Of a stretch of DNA of 64,000 nt, positions 1 through 10,772 are shown piece after piece (the first letter of the stretch is position 1; each line of letters starts with the position of its first letter). Under the pieces are notes generated by a model, which worked only from the letters and a program-made list of their open reading frames with translations, was not told where the DNA came from and made no database searches. The DNA comes from Calliopsis andreniformis (lineage: Eukaryota; Arthropoda; Insecta; Hymenoptera; Andrenidae), in contig NW_027480423.1 in the NCBI RefSeq assembly GCF_051401765.1, positions 13,454,001 to 13,518,000 of the forward strand. The letters run 5' to 3'. Made by a program: the position numbers and the translations under genes.

Positions 1-607
1 TTATAAAACGAATAATAGCAACCAGTGTGAAAGTTATGGTCATTTCCAAGTTCCGGGCAACCTAGGCTTCACTCTAGGGCGTTGCTCCACCAGATCATGC
101 AGTTAGGGCCTTAGAAGCCAACGCCCGAAGCATAAAACACAAAATAAATAGAACGGTTTTTCCATTGTATAAAACGAATAATTGCTACCAGTGTAAAAGT
201 TATGGTCATTCCTACGTTCCGGGCTGCCTAGGCTTCACACTAGGGCGTTGCTCCACCAGTTCAAACAGTTAGGGCCTTAGAAGTCAACGCCCGAAGCATT
301 AAATTCAAAATAAATAGAACAGCTTTTCCATTGTATAAAACGAATAATTGCTAGCAGTGTAAAATTTATTGTCATTTCTACGTTCCGGGCAACCTAGGTT
401 TCACTCCAGCGCCTTGCTCCTCCAGATCGAATAGTTGCGGCCTAAGCAGTCAACGCCAGAAGCATAAAATACGAGAAAGATGCAACAGTTTTTCCATCGT
501 ATAAAACGAATAATTGCAACCAGTGTGAAAGTTATGGTCATTTCTACATTCCGAGCAACCTAGGCCTCACTCTAGGGCGTTGTTCCACCAGATCGAATAG
601 TTAGGGC
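1..607 (+). repeat. Left-edge relic of block A (matches 7300-7906)
   Basis: The first 3.7 monomers match 7300-7906 at a constant offset of 7,299 bp. Shared oddities include the TTCCAAGTTCC variant near 47, the GATCATGCAG variant near 105 and the GCGCCTTGCTCC variant near 410. The match stops near 607, where this copy reads CCTTAGATGTCAGC and the other reads CCTAAGAAGTGAAC. The same segment also occurs near 12433, 15256 and 20389. This fragment is therefore an older or exchanged piece of the large blocks to its right. Confidence 0.85.
55..87. other. Dyad symmetry around CCTAGG, example in monomer 1
   Basis: GCAAC (57-61) is complementary to GTTGC (81-85), and CTAG (62-65) to CTAG (74-77). The loop is GCTTCACT and three unpaired bases (78-80) lie on one side. 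A G·T pair and a G-C pair (56/86, 55/87) could extend the stem to seven. The same arrangement appears in most monomers. It could form a short hairpin or cruciform, which I infer and do not observe. Confidence 0.55.
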
Positions 608-1758
608 CTTAGATGTCAGCGCCCGAAGCATAAAACACAAAATAATAGAACAGTTTTCCAATTGTACAAAACGAATAATTGCTACCAGTGTAAAATTTAT
701 GGTCAATTCTACGTTCCGGGCAACCTAGGCTTCACCCTAGGGCGTTGTTCCACCAGATCGAATAGTTCGGGCCTAAGAAGTGAACGCCAGAAGAATAAAA
801 TACAATATAAATATAACAGTTTTTCCATCGTATAAAACGAATAATAGCAACCAGTGTGAAAGTTGTGTTCATTTCTACGTTCCGGGCAACCTAGGCTTCA
901 CCCTAGGCCGTTGTTCCACCAGATCGAATAGTTAGAGCCTAAGAAGTGAACGCCAGAAGCATAAAATACAATATAAATACAACAGGTTTTCCATCCTATA
1001 AAATGAATAATTGCAACCAGTATGAAAGTTATGGTCATTTCTACTTTCCGGGCAACCTAGGCTTCACCCTAGGGCGTTGTTCCTCCTGATGGAATAGTTA
1101 GGGCCCAAGAAGTCAACGCCAGAAGCATAAAATACGATATAAATAGAACAGCTTTTCCATCGTATAAAACGAATAATTGCAACCAGTTTGAAAGTGAGGG
1201 TCATTTCTACGTACCGGGCAACCTAGGCTTCACTATAGGGCGTTGCTCCACCAGGTCAAACAGTTAGGGCCTTAGAAGCCAACGCCCGAAGCATTAAATA
1301 CAAAATAAATAGAACAGTTTTTCCATTGTATAAAACGAATAATTGCTACCAGTGTAAAAGTTATGGTCATTTCTACGTTCCGGGCGACCTAGGCTTCACA
1401 CTAGGCCGTTGTTCCACCAGATCGAATAGTTAGGGCCTAAGAAGTGAATGCCAGAAGCATAATATACAATATAAATACAACAGTTTTTCCATCATATAAA
1501 ACGAATAATTGCAACCAGTATGAAAGTTATGGTCATTTCTACTTTCCAGGCAACCTAGGCTTCACCCTAGGGCGCTGCTCCAACAGATTGTATAGTAGGG
1601 CCTTAGAAGTCAATGCCCGAAGCATAAAATGCAATAAAAATACAACAGTTTTTCCATCGTATAACAGGATTAATTGCAACCAGTTTGAAAGTGATGGTCA
1701 TTTCTACGTTCCGGACAACCTAGGCTTCACTCTAGGGTGTTGCTCCACCAGATCGAAT
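608..1758 (+). repeat. Mixed satellite monomers between relic and 12-monomer unit
   Basis: About seven monomers with no simple tandem copy beside them. Positions 610-835 match 5753-5978 at an offset of 5,143 bp, sharing AATTTATGGTCAATTC and GTTCGGGCCTAAG. Positions 1441-1758 resemble 2104-2421 at an offset of 663 bp (four monomers minus one base), with the same order of a TATGAAAGTTATGG monomer followed by a TTTGAAAGTGATGG monomer. This is a patchwork of pieces found elsewhere in the window. It contains no gene. Confidence 0.75.
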
Positions 1759-3750
1759 AGTTAGGGCCTTAGAAGTCAACGCCCGAAGCATAAAATACAG
1801 AATAAATAGAACAGTTTTTCCATTGCATAAAACGAATAATTGCTACCAGTGTGAAAGTTATGGTCATTTCTACTTTCCGGGCAACCTAGGCTTCACCCTA
1901 GAGCGTTGCTCCAACAGATTGAATAGTTAGGGTCTTAGAAGTCAACGCCCGAAGCATAAAATACAAGGTAAATAGAACAGTTTTTCCATCGTATAAAACG
2001 AATAATTGCGACCAGTGTAAAAGTTATGGTCAATTCTACGTTCCGGGCAACCTAGGCTTCACCCTAGGCCGTTGTTCCACCAGATCGAATAGTTAGGGCC
2101 TAAGAAGTGAACGCCAGAAGCATAAAATAAGATATAAATACAACAGGTTTTCCATCATATAAAACGAATAATAGCAACCAGTATGAAAGTTATGGTCATT
2201 TCTACTTTCCGGGCAACCTAGGCTTCACCCTAGGGCGTTGCTCCAACAGATTGAATAGTTAGGGCCTTAGAAGTCAATGCCCGAAGCATAAAATGCAATA
2301 AAAATACAACAGTTTTTCCATCGTATAACAGGATTAATTGCAACCAGTTTGAAAGTGATGGTCATTTCTACGTTCCGGGCAACCTAGGCTTCACTCTAGG
2401 GCGTTGCTCCACCAGATCGAATAGTTAGGGCCTAAGAAGTGAACGCCAGAAGCATAAAATACAATATAAATGCAACAGTTTTTCCATCGTATAAAACGAA
2501 TAATTGCAACCAGTGTGAAAGTAATGGTCATTTCTACGTTCCGAGCACCCTAGGCGTCACTCTAGGGCGTTGCTCCACCACATCTAATAGCTACGGCCTT
2601 AGAAGTCAACGCCAGAGGCATAAAATACAGTATAAATACAACAGCTTTTCCATCGTATAAAACGAATGATTGCAACCAGTGTGAAAGTAATGGTCATTTC
2701 TACATTCCGGGCAACCTAGGCTTCACTCAAGGGCGCTGCTGCACCAGATCGAATAGTTAGGTCCTTAGATGTCAACGCCAGAAGCATAAAAAACGATATA
2801 AATACAACAGCTTTTCCATTGTATAAAAGGAATAATTGCAAACAGTGTGAAAGTAATGGTCATTTCTACGTTCCGGGCAACCTAGGCTTCACTCTACGGT
2901 GTTGTTCCACCAGATCGAATAGATAGGGCCTAAGAAGTGGACGCCAGAAGAATAAAATACAATATAAATATAACAGTTTTTCCATTGTATAAAGCGAATA
3001 ATAGCAACCAGTGTTAATGTTATGGTCATTTCTACGTTCCGGGCAAGCTAGGCTTCACTCTAGGGCGTTTCTCCACCAGATCAAACAGTTAGGGCCTTAG
3101 AAGTCAACGCCCGAACCATAAAATACAAAAAAAATACATCAGTGTTTCCATCATATAACAGGAATAATTGCAACCAGTTTGAAAGTGATGGTCATTTCTC
3201 CTTTCCGGGCAACCTAGGCTTCACTCTAGGGCGTTGCTCCACTAGATCGAATAGCTAGGGCCTTAGAAGTCAACGCCAGAAGCATAAAATACAATATAAA
3301 TACAACAGCTTTTCCATCGTATAAAACGAATAATTGCAACCAGTGTGAAAGTAATGGTCATTCCTACGTTCCGAGCACCCTAGGCGTCACTCTAGGGCGT
3401 TGCTCCACCACATCTAATAGCTACGGCCTTAGATGTCAACGCCAGAGGCATAAAATACAAGATAAATAGAACAGTTTTTCCATCGTATAAAACGAATAAT
3501 TGCTGCCAGTGTGAAAGTTATGGTCATTTCTACTTGCCGGGCAACCTAGGCTTCACCCTAGGGCGTTGTTCCGCCTGATGGAATAGTTAGGGCCTAAGAA
3601 GTCAACGCCAGAAGCATAAAATGAGATATAAATACAACAGCGTTTCCATCGTATAAAACGAATAATTGCAACCAGTTTGAAAGTGATGGTCATTTCTACG
3701 TACCGGGCAACCTAGCCTTCACTCTAGGGCGATGCTCCACCAGATCAAAC
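1759..3750 (+). repeat. 12-monomer higher-order unit, copy 1 (1,992 bp)
   Basis: This stretch is repeated directly after itself with an offset of 1,992 bp, exactly 12 x 166. The left edge is set where 1759 onward (AGTTAGGG) agrees with 3751 onward, while just upstream GATCGAAT differs from GATCAAAC. Diagnostic internal variants carried by both copies include CATTGCATAAAAC, CCTAGAGCGTTG, CGAGCACCCTAGGCGTC and ACCACATCTAATAGCTACGG. Confidence 0.92.
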
Positions 3751-5741
3751 AGTTAGGGCCTTAGAAGTCAACGCCCGAAGCATAAAATACAGAATAAATA
3801 GAACAGTTTTTCCATTGCATAAAACGAATAATTGCTACCAGTGTGAAAGTTATGGTCATTTCTACTTTCCGGGCAACCTAGGCTTCACCCTAGAGCGTTG
3901 CTCCAACAGATTGAATAGTTAGGGTCTTAGAAGTCAACGCCCGAAGCATAAAATACAAGGTAAATAGAACAGTTTTTCCATCGTATAAAACGAATAATTG
4001 CGACCAGTGTAAAAGTTATGGTCAATTCTACGTTCCGGGCAACCTAGGCTTCACCCTAGGCCGTTGTTCCACCAGATCGAATAGTTAGGGCCTAAGAAGT
4101 GAACGCCAGAAGCATAAAATAAGATATAAATACAACAGGTTTTCCATCATATAAAACGAATAATAGCAACCAGTATGAAAGTTATGGTCATTTCTACTTT
4201 CCGGGCAACCTAGGCTTCACCCTAGGGCGTTGCTCCAACAGATTGAATAGTTAGGGCCTTAGAAGTCAATGCCCGAAGCAAAAAATGCAATAAAAATACA
4301 ACGGTTTTTCCATCGTATAACAGGATTAATTGCAACCAGTTTGAAAGTGATGGTCATTTCTACGTTCCGGGCAACCTAGGCTTCACTCTAGGGCGTTGCT
4401 CCACCAGATCGAATAGTTAGGGCCTAAGAAGTGAACGCCAGAAGCATAAAATACAATATAAATGCAACAGTTTTTCCATCGTATAAAACGAATAATTGCA
4501 ACCAGTGTGAAAGTAATGGTCATTTCTACGTTCCGAGCACCCTAGGCGTCACTCTAGGGTGTTGCTCCACCACATCTAATAGCTACGGCCTTAGAAGTCA
4601 ACGCCAGAGGCATAAAATACAGTATAAATACAACAGCTTTTCCATCGTATAAAACGAATGATTGCAACCAGTGTGAAAGTAATGGTCATTTCTACATTCC
4701 GGGCAACCTAGGCTTCACTCAAGGGCGCTGCTGCACCAGATCGAATAGTTAGGTCCTTAGATGTCAACGCCAGAAGCATAAAATACGATATAAATACAAC
4801 AGCTTTTCCATTGTATAAAAGGAATAATTGCAAACAGTGTGAAAGTAATGGTCATTTCTACGTTCCGGGCAACCTAGGCTTCACTCTACGGTGTTGTTCC
4901 ACCAGATCGAATAGATAGGGCCTAAGAAGTGGACGCCAGAAGAATAAAATACAATATAAATATAACAGTTTTTCCATTGTATAAAGCGAATAATAGCAAC
5001 CAGTGTTAATGTTATGGTCATTTCTACGTTCCGGGCAAGCTAGGCTTCACTCTAGGGCGTTTCTCCACCAGATCAAACAGTTAGGGCCTTAGAAGTCAAC
5101 GCCCGAACCATAAAATACAAAAAAAATACATCAGTGTTTCCATCATATAACAGGAATAATTGCAACCAGTTTGAAAGTGATGGTCATTTCTCCTTTCCGG
5201 GCAACCTAGGCTTCACTCTAGGGCGTTGCTCCACTAGATCGAATAGCTAGGGCCTTAGAAGTCAACGCCAGAAGCATAAAATACAATATAAATACAACAG
5301 CTTTTCCATCGTATAAAACGAATAATTGCAACCAGTGTGAAAGTAATGGTCATTCCTACGTTCCGAGCACCCTAGGCGTCACTCTAGGGCGTTGCTCCAC
5401 CACATCTAATAGCTACGGCCTTAGATGTCAACGCCAGAGGCATAAAATACAAGATAAATAGAACAGTTTTTCCATCGTATAAAACGAATAATTGCTGCCA
5501 GTGTGAAAGTTATGGTCATTTCTACTTGCCGGGCAACCTAGGCTTCACCCTAGGGCGTTGTTCCGCCTGATGGAATAGTTAGGCCTAATAAGTCAACCCC
5601 AGAAGCATAAAATGAGATATAAATACAACAGCGTTTCCATCGTATAAAACGAATAATTGCAACCAGTTTGAAAGTGATGGTCATTTCTACGTACCGGGCA
5701 ACCTAGCCTTCACTCTAGGGCGATGCTCCACCAGATCAAAC
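3751..5741 (+). repeat. 12-monomer higher-order unit, copy 2 (1,991 bp)
   Basis: Tandem partner of the preceding unit. Differences I noticed are few: a T to A near 4280 (GCAAAAAATG), a C to T near 4560 (GGTGTTGC against GGCGTTGC), and one lost G near 5582 (GTTAGGCCTAATAAG), which shortens this copy by one base. Similarity runs on to about 5764, where the sequence passes into block A. The low divergence implies a fairly recent duplication by unequal exchange in register. Confidence 0.92.
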
Positions 5742-8700
5742 AGTTAGGGCCTTAGAAGTCAACGACCGAAGCATAAAATACAAAATAATAGAACAGTTTT
5801 CCCATTGTATAAAACGAATAATTGCTACCAGTGTAAAATTTATGGTCAATTCTACGTTCCGGGCAACCTAGGCTTCACCCTAGGGCGTTGTTCCACCAGA
5901 TCGAATAGTTCGGGCCTAAGAAGTGAACGCCAGAAGAATAAAATACAATATAAATATAACAGTTTTTCCATCGTAACAAACGAATAATAGCAACCAGTGT
6001 GAAAGTTGTGGTCATTTCTACGTTCAGGGCAACCTAGGTTTCACTCTAGGGCGTCGCTACACCAGATGAAACAGTTAGGGCCTTAGGAGCCAACGCCCGA
6101 AGCATAAAATACAGAATAAATAGAACAGTTTTTCCATTTTATAAAACGAATAATTGCTACCAGTGTGAAAGTTATGGTCATTTCTACTTTCCGGGCAACC
6201 TAGGCTTCACCCTAGGGCGTTGCTCCAACAGATTGAATAGTTAGGGTCTTAGAAGTCAACGCCCGAAGCATAAAATACAAGGTAAATAGAACAGTTTTTC
6301 CATCATATAAAACGAATAATTGCTACCAGTGTAAAAGTTATGGTCAACTCTACGTTCCGGGCAACCTAGGCTTCACCCTAGGGCGTTGTTCCACCAGATC
6401 GAATAGTTCGGGCCTAAGAAGTGAACGCCAGAAGAATAAAATACAATATAGATATAACAGTTTTTCCATCGTAAAAAACTAAGAATAGCAACCAGTGTGA
6501 AAGTTGTGGTCATTTCTACGTTCCGGGCAACCTAGGTTTCACTCTAGGGCGTCGCTCCACCAGATGAAACAGTTAGGGCCTTAGGAGCCAACGCCCGAAG
6601 CATAAAATACAGAATAAATAGAACAGTTTTTCCATTTTATAAAACGAATAATTGCTACCTGTGTGAAAGTTATGGTCATTTCTACTTTCCGGGCAACCTA
6701 GGCTTCACCCTAGGGCGTTGCTCCAACAGATTGAATAGTTAGGGTCTTAGAAGTCAACGCCCGAAGCATAAAATACAAGGTAAATAGAACAGTTTTTCCA
6801 TCATATAAAACGAATAATTGCTACCAGTGTAAAAGTTATGGTCAACTCTACGTTCCGGGCAACCTAGGCTTCACCCTAGGCCGTTGTTCCACCAGATCGA
6901 ATAGTTAGGGCCTAAGAAGTGAACGCCAGAAGCATAAAATAAGATATAAATACAACAGGTTTTCCATCATATAAAACGAATAATTGCTACCAGTGTAAAA
7001 GTTATGGTCAACTCTACGTTCCGAGCAACCTAGGCTTCACTCTAGGGCGCTGCTGCACCAGATCGAATAGTTAGGTCCTTAGAAGTCAACGCCAGAAGCA
7101 TAAAATACGATATAAATACAACAGTTTTCCATCGTATAAAAGGAATAATTGCAAACAGTGTGAAAGTAATGGTCATTTCTACGTTCCGGGCAACCTAGGC
7201 TTCACTCTACGGCGTTGTTCCACCAGATCGAATAGTTAGGGCCTAATAAGTCAACGCCAGAAGCATAAAATACAATATAAATATAACAGTTTTTCCATCT
7301 TATAAAACGAATAATATCAACCAGTGTGAAAGTTATGGTCATTTCCAAGTTCCGGGCAACCTAGGCTTCACTCTAGGGCGTTGCTCCACCAGATCATGCA
7401 GTTAGGGCCTTAGAAGCCAACGCCCGAAGCATAAAACACAAAATAAATAGAACGGTTTTTCCATTGTATAAAACGAATAATTGCTACCAGTGTAAAAGTT
7501 ATGGTCATTCCTACGTTCCGGGCAGCCTAGGCTTCACACTAGGGCGTTGCTCCACCAGTTCAAACAGTTAGGGCCTTAGAAGTCAACGCCCGAAGCATTA
7601 AATTCAAAATAAATAGAACAGCTTTTCCATTGTATAAAACGAATAATTGCTACCAGTGTAAAATTTATTGTCATTTCTACGTTCCGGGCAACCTAGGTTT
7701 CACTCCAGCGCCTTGCTCCTCCAGATCGAATAGTTACGGCCTAAGCAGTCAACGCCAGAAGCATAAAATACGATAAAGATGCAACAGTTTTTCCATCGTA
7801 TAAAACGAATAATTGCAACCAGTGTGAAAGTTATGGTCATTTCTACATTCCGAGCAACCTAGGCCTCACTCTAGGGCGTTGTTCCACCAGATCGAATAGT
7901 TAGGGCCTAAGAAGTGAACGCCAGAAGCATAAAATGCAATAAAAATACAACAGTTTTTCCATCGTGTAGCAGGAGTAATGTGCAACCAGTGTGATAGTAG
8001 TGGTCATTTCTACGTTCCGGGCAACCTAGGCTTCACTCCACGGCGTTGTTCCACCAGATCGAATTGTTAGGGCCTAAGAAGTCAACACCAGAAGAATAAA
8101 ATACAAAGTAAATACAACAGCCTTTACACCGTATAAAACGAATTATTGCAACCCGTGTGAAAGTGATGGTCATTTCTACGTTCCAGGCAACCTAGGCTTC
8201 ACTCTAGGGCGTTGTTCCACCAGATCGTATAGCTAGGGCCTAAGAAGTCAACGCCAGAGGCATAAAATACGATATAAATACAACTGCTTTTCCATCGTAT
8301 AAAACGAATAATTGCAACCAGTGTTAAAGTTATGGTCATTTCTACGTTCCGGGCAACCTAGGCTTCACTGTAGGGCGTTGCTCCACCAAATCGAATAGTT
8401 AGGGCCTTAAAAGTCAACGCCCGAAGCATAAAATACAATATAAGAACAAAAGTTTTTCCATCGCATAAAATGAATAATTGCAGACATTGTGAAAGTAATG
8501 ATCATTTCTACGTTCCGGTAAATCTAGATGTCACTCTAGGGCGTTGCTCCACCACAGCTAATAGCTGTGGCTTTAGAAGTCAACGCCAGGAGCATAAAAT
8601 ACAATATAAATACAACAGCTTTTCCATCGTATAAAATGAATAATTGCAAACAGTGTGAAAGTAATGGTCATTTCTACGTTCCGGGCAACCAAGGCTTCAC

Positions 8701-9860
8701 TGTAGGGCGTTGCTCCACCCAAATCGAATAGTTAGGGCCTTAGAAGTCAACGCCCGAAGCATAAAATACAATATAAATACAACAGCTTTTCCGTCGTATA
8801 AAATGAATAATTGCACACAGTGTGAAAGTAATGGTCATTTATACGTTCCGGGCAACCTAGGCTTCACTGTAGGGCGTTGCTTCACCAAATCGAATAGTTA
8901 GGGCCTTAGAAGTCAACGCCCGAAGCATAAAATACAATATAAGTACAACAGCTTTGCCATCGTATAAAATGAATAATTGCAAACAGTATGAAAGTAATGG
9001 TCATTTCTACGTTCCGGTCAACCTAGGTGTCACTCTAGGGCGTTGCTCCACCACATCTAATAGCTACGGCCTTAGAAGTCAACGCCAGGAGCATAAAATA
9101 CAATATAAATACAACAGCTTTTCCATCGTATAAAATGAATAATTGCAAACAGTGTGAAAGTAATGGTCATTTCTACGTTCCGGGCAACCTAGGCTGCACT
9201 CTAGGGTGTTGCTCCACCAGATGGAATAGCTAGGGCCTTAGAAGTCAACGCCCGAAGCATAAAATGCAAAATAAATAGAACAGTTTTTCGATTGTATAAA
9301 ACGAATAACTGCAACCAGTCTGAAAGTACTGGTCATTTCTACGTTCCGGGTAACGTAGGTTTCACACTAGGGCGTTGCTCCACCAGATCGAATAGCTAGG
9401 GACTTCGAACTCAACGCCAGAAGGATAAAATACAATATAAGTACAAAAGTTTTTCCATCGTATAAAATGAATAATTGCAGACATTGTGAAAGTAATGGTC
9501 ATTTCTACGTTCCGGTCAACCCAGGTGCCACTCTAGGGCGTCGCTCGACCACATCTAATAGCTACGGCTTTAGAAGTCGACGCCAGGAGCATAAAATACA
9601 ATACAAATACAACAGCTTTTCCATCGTATAAAATGAATAATTGCAAACAGTGTGAAAATAATGGTCATTTCTACGTTCCGGGCAACCTAGGCTGCACTCT
9701 AGGGTGTTGCTACACCAGATGGAATAGCTAGGGCCTTAGAAGTCAACGCTCGAAGCATAAAATACAATATAAGTACAACAGTTTTTCCATCTTATAAAAT
9801 GAATAACTGTAACCAGTGTGAAAGTACTGGTCATTTCTACGTTCCGGGCAACCTAGGCTT
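5640..9860 (+). repeat. Block A (about 4.2 kb), first copy
   Basis: About 25 monomers that recur at +5,133 bp (10773-14993) and, in part, at +7,956 bp. The left edge is near 5640, where AACGAATAATTGCAACC begins to agree with 10773. The right edge is at 9860, where CTAGGCTTCAC departs from CTAGGCTTGAG at 14993. From about 8440 most monomers carry AAAATGAATAATTGC instead of AAAACGAATAATTGC, marking a distinct subfamily. A one-base insertion (CCACCCAAATCG) sits near 8717 and recurs in the other copies. Confidence 0.88.
5851..6846 (+). repeat. Three-monomer tandem repeat nested in block A (2 x 498 bp)
   Basis: Positions 5851-6348 and 6349-6846 repeat with an offset of 498 bp, three monomers. Shared marks are the GAAGAATAAAATAC variant (5933 and 6431), GGCGTCGCT followed by CCAGATGAAACAG (about 6050 and 6550), and CATTTTATAAAACG. 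The match fades near 6880. The same nested pair is carried at +5,133 bp (about 10984-11979) and +13,089 bp (about 18940-19935), so it predates the larger duplications. Confidence 0.85.
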
Positions 9861-10772
9861 CACTGTAGGGCATTGCTCCACCAAATCGAATAGTTAGGGC
9901 CATAGAAGTCAACGCCCGAAGCATAAAATACAATATAAGTACAACAGTTGTTCCATCGTATAAAATGAATAATTGCGAACATTGTGAAAGTAATGGTCAT
10001 TTCTACGTGCCTGGCAACCTACGTGTCACTCTAGGGCGTTGCTGCTCCACATCTGATAGCTACGGCCTTAGAAGTTAACGCCGGAAGCATAAAATACAAT
10101 ATAAATACAACAGCTTTGCCATCGTAGAAAACGATTAATGGCAACCAGTGTGAATGTTATGGTCATTTCTACGTTCCGGGCAACCTAGGCTTCAGTCTAG
10201 GGCCTTGCTCCACCAGCTCGAATAGTTAGGGCCTAAGAAGTGAACGCCAGCAGCATAAAATACAATATAAATACAACAGTTCTTCCATCATATAAAACGA
10301 ATGATTGCAACCAGTATGAAAGTTATGGTCATTTCTACGTTCCGGGCAACCTAGGCTTCACACTATGACATCGAATGGCTACGACCTCAGAAGTCAACGC
10401 CCGAAGCATAAAATGCAATAAAAGTACAACAGTGTTTCCATCATATAACAGGAATAATTGCAACCAGCTTGAAAGTGATGGCCCATTCTACGTTCCGGGC
10501 AACCTAGGCTTCACCCTAGGGCGTTGCACCACCAGATCGAATAGTTAGTGCCTTAGAAGTCAACGCTAGAAGCATAAAATACAATATAAGTACTACATTT
10601 TTTCCATCGGATAAAATGAATAATTTTAAACATTGCGAAAGTAATGGTCATTTCTACGTTCCGGGCAACCTAGGCGTCACTCTAGTGCGTTGCTCCACCA
10701 CATCTGATAGCTACGGCCTTAGACGTCAACGACAGAAGCATAAAATGCAATAAAGATGCAACAGCTTTTGCA
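9861..10772 (+). repeat. Block B spacer between A and A'
   Basis: About 5.5 diverged monomers lying between the two related blocks, and present once more at 17817-18728. It contains a monomer with a 13-bp internal deletion near 10366, and monomers with ATTTTAAACATTGCG and CGTCAACGACAGAAG variants. Relatives of the latter occur in the 42-48 kb region. Confidence 0.8.
10362..10378 (+). repeat. Monomer with 13-bp internal deletion
   Basis: Here CACTATGACATCGAATGG stands where other monomers read CACTA, then 17 bases, then ATCGAAT. Only 4 bases remain between the two landmarks, so 13 bp are missing. This explains why the A to A' offset is 5,133 bp rather than 31 x 166 = 5,146. The same scar appears at 18318-18334, exactly 7,956 bp later. 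Confidence 0.85.

Noticed and set aside
100..125. Telomere-like TTAGGG in GTTAGGGCC of most monomers
   Set aside because: It occurs once per monomer and never as a tandem hexamer run, so it is a chance part of the monomer.
948..985. TATA-box-like TATAAATAC and TATAAAAC in each monomer as promoters
   Set aside because: They are part of an AT-rich satellite segment repeated hundreds of times with no gene downstream. Satellite transcription is possible but nothing here shows it.
1444..1764. Plus-strand frame of 106 codons reading MNARSI... and many similar frames of 60-85 codons
   Set aside because: A 166-bp monomer is 55 codons plus one base, so the frame shifts at each monomer and the TAG in GAATAGTTAG usually ends it. 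The similar peptides across the window reflect repeat identity, not protein conservation.
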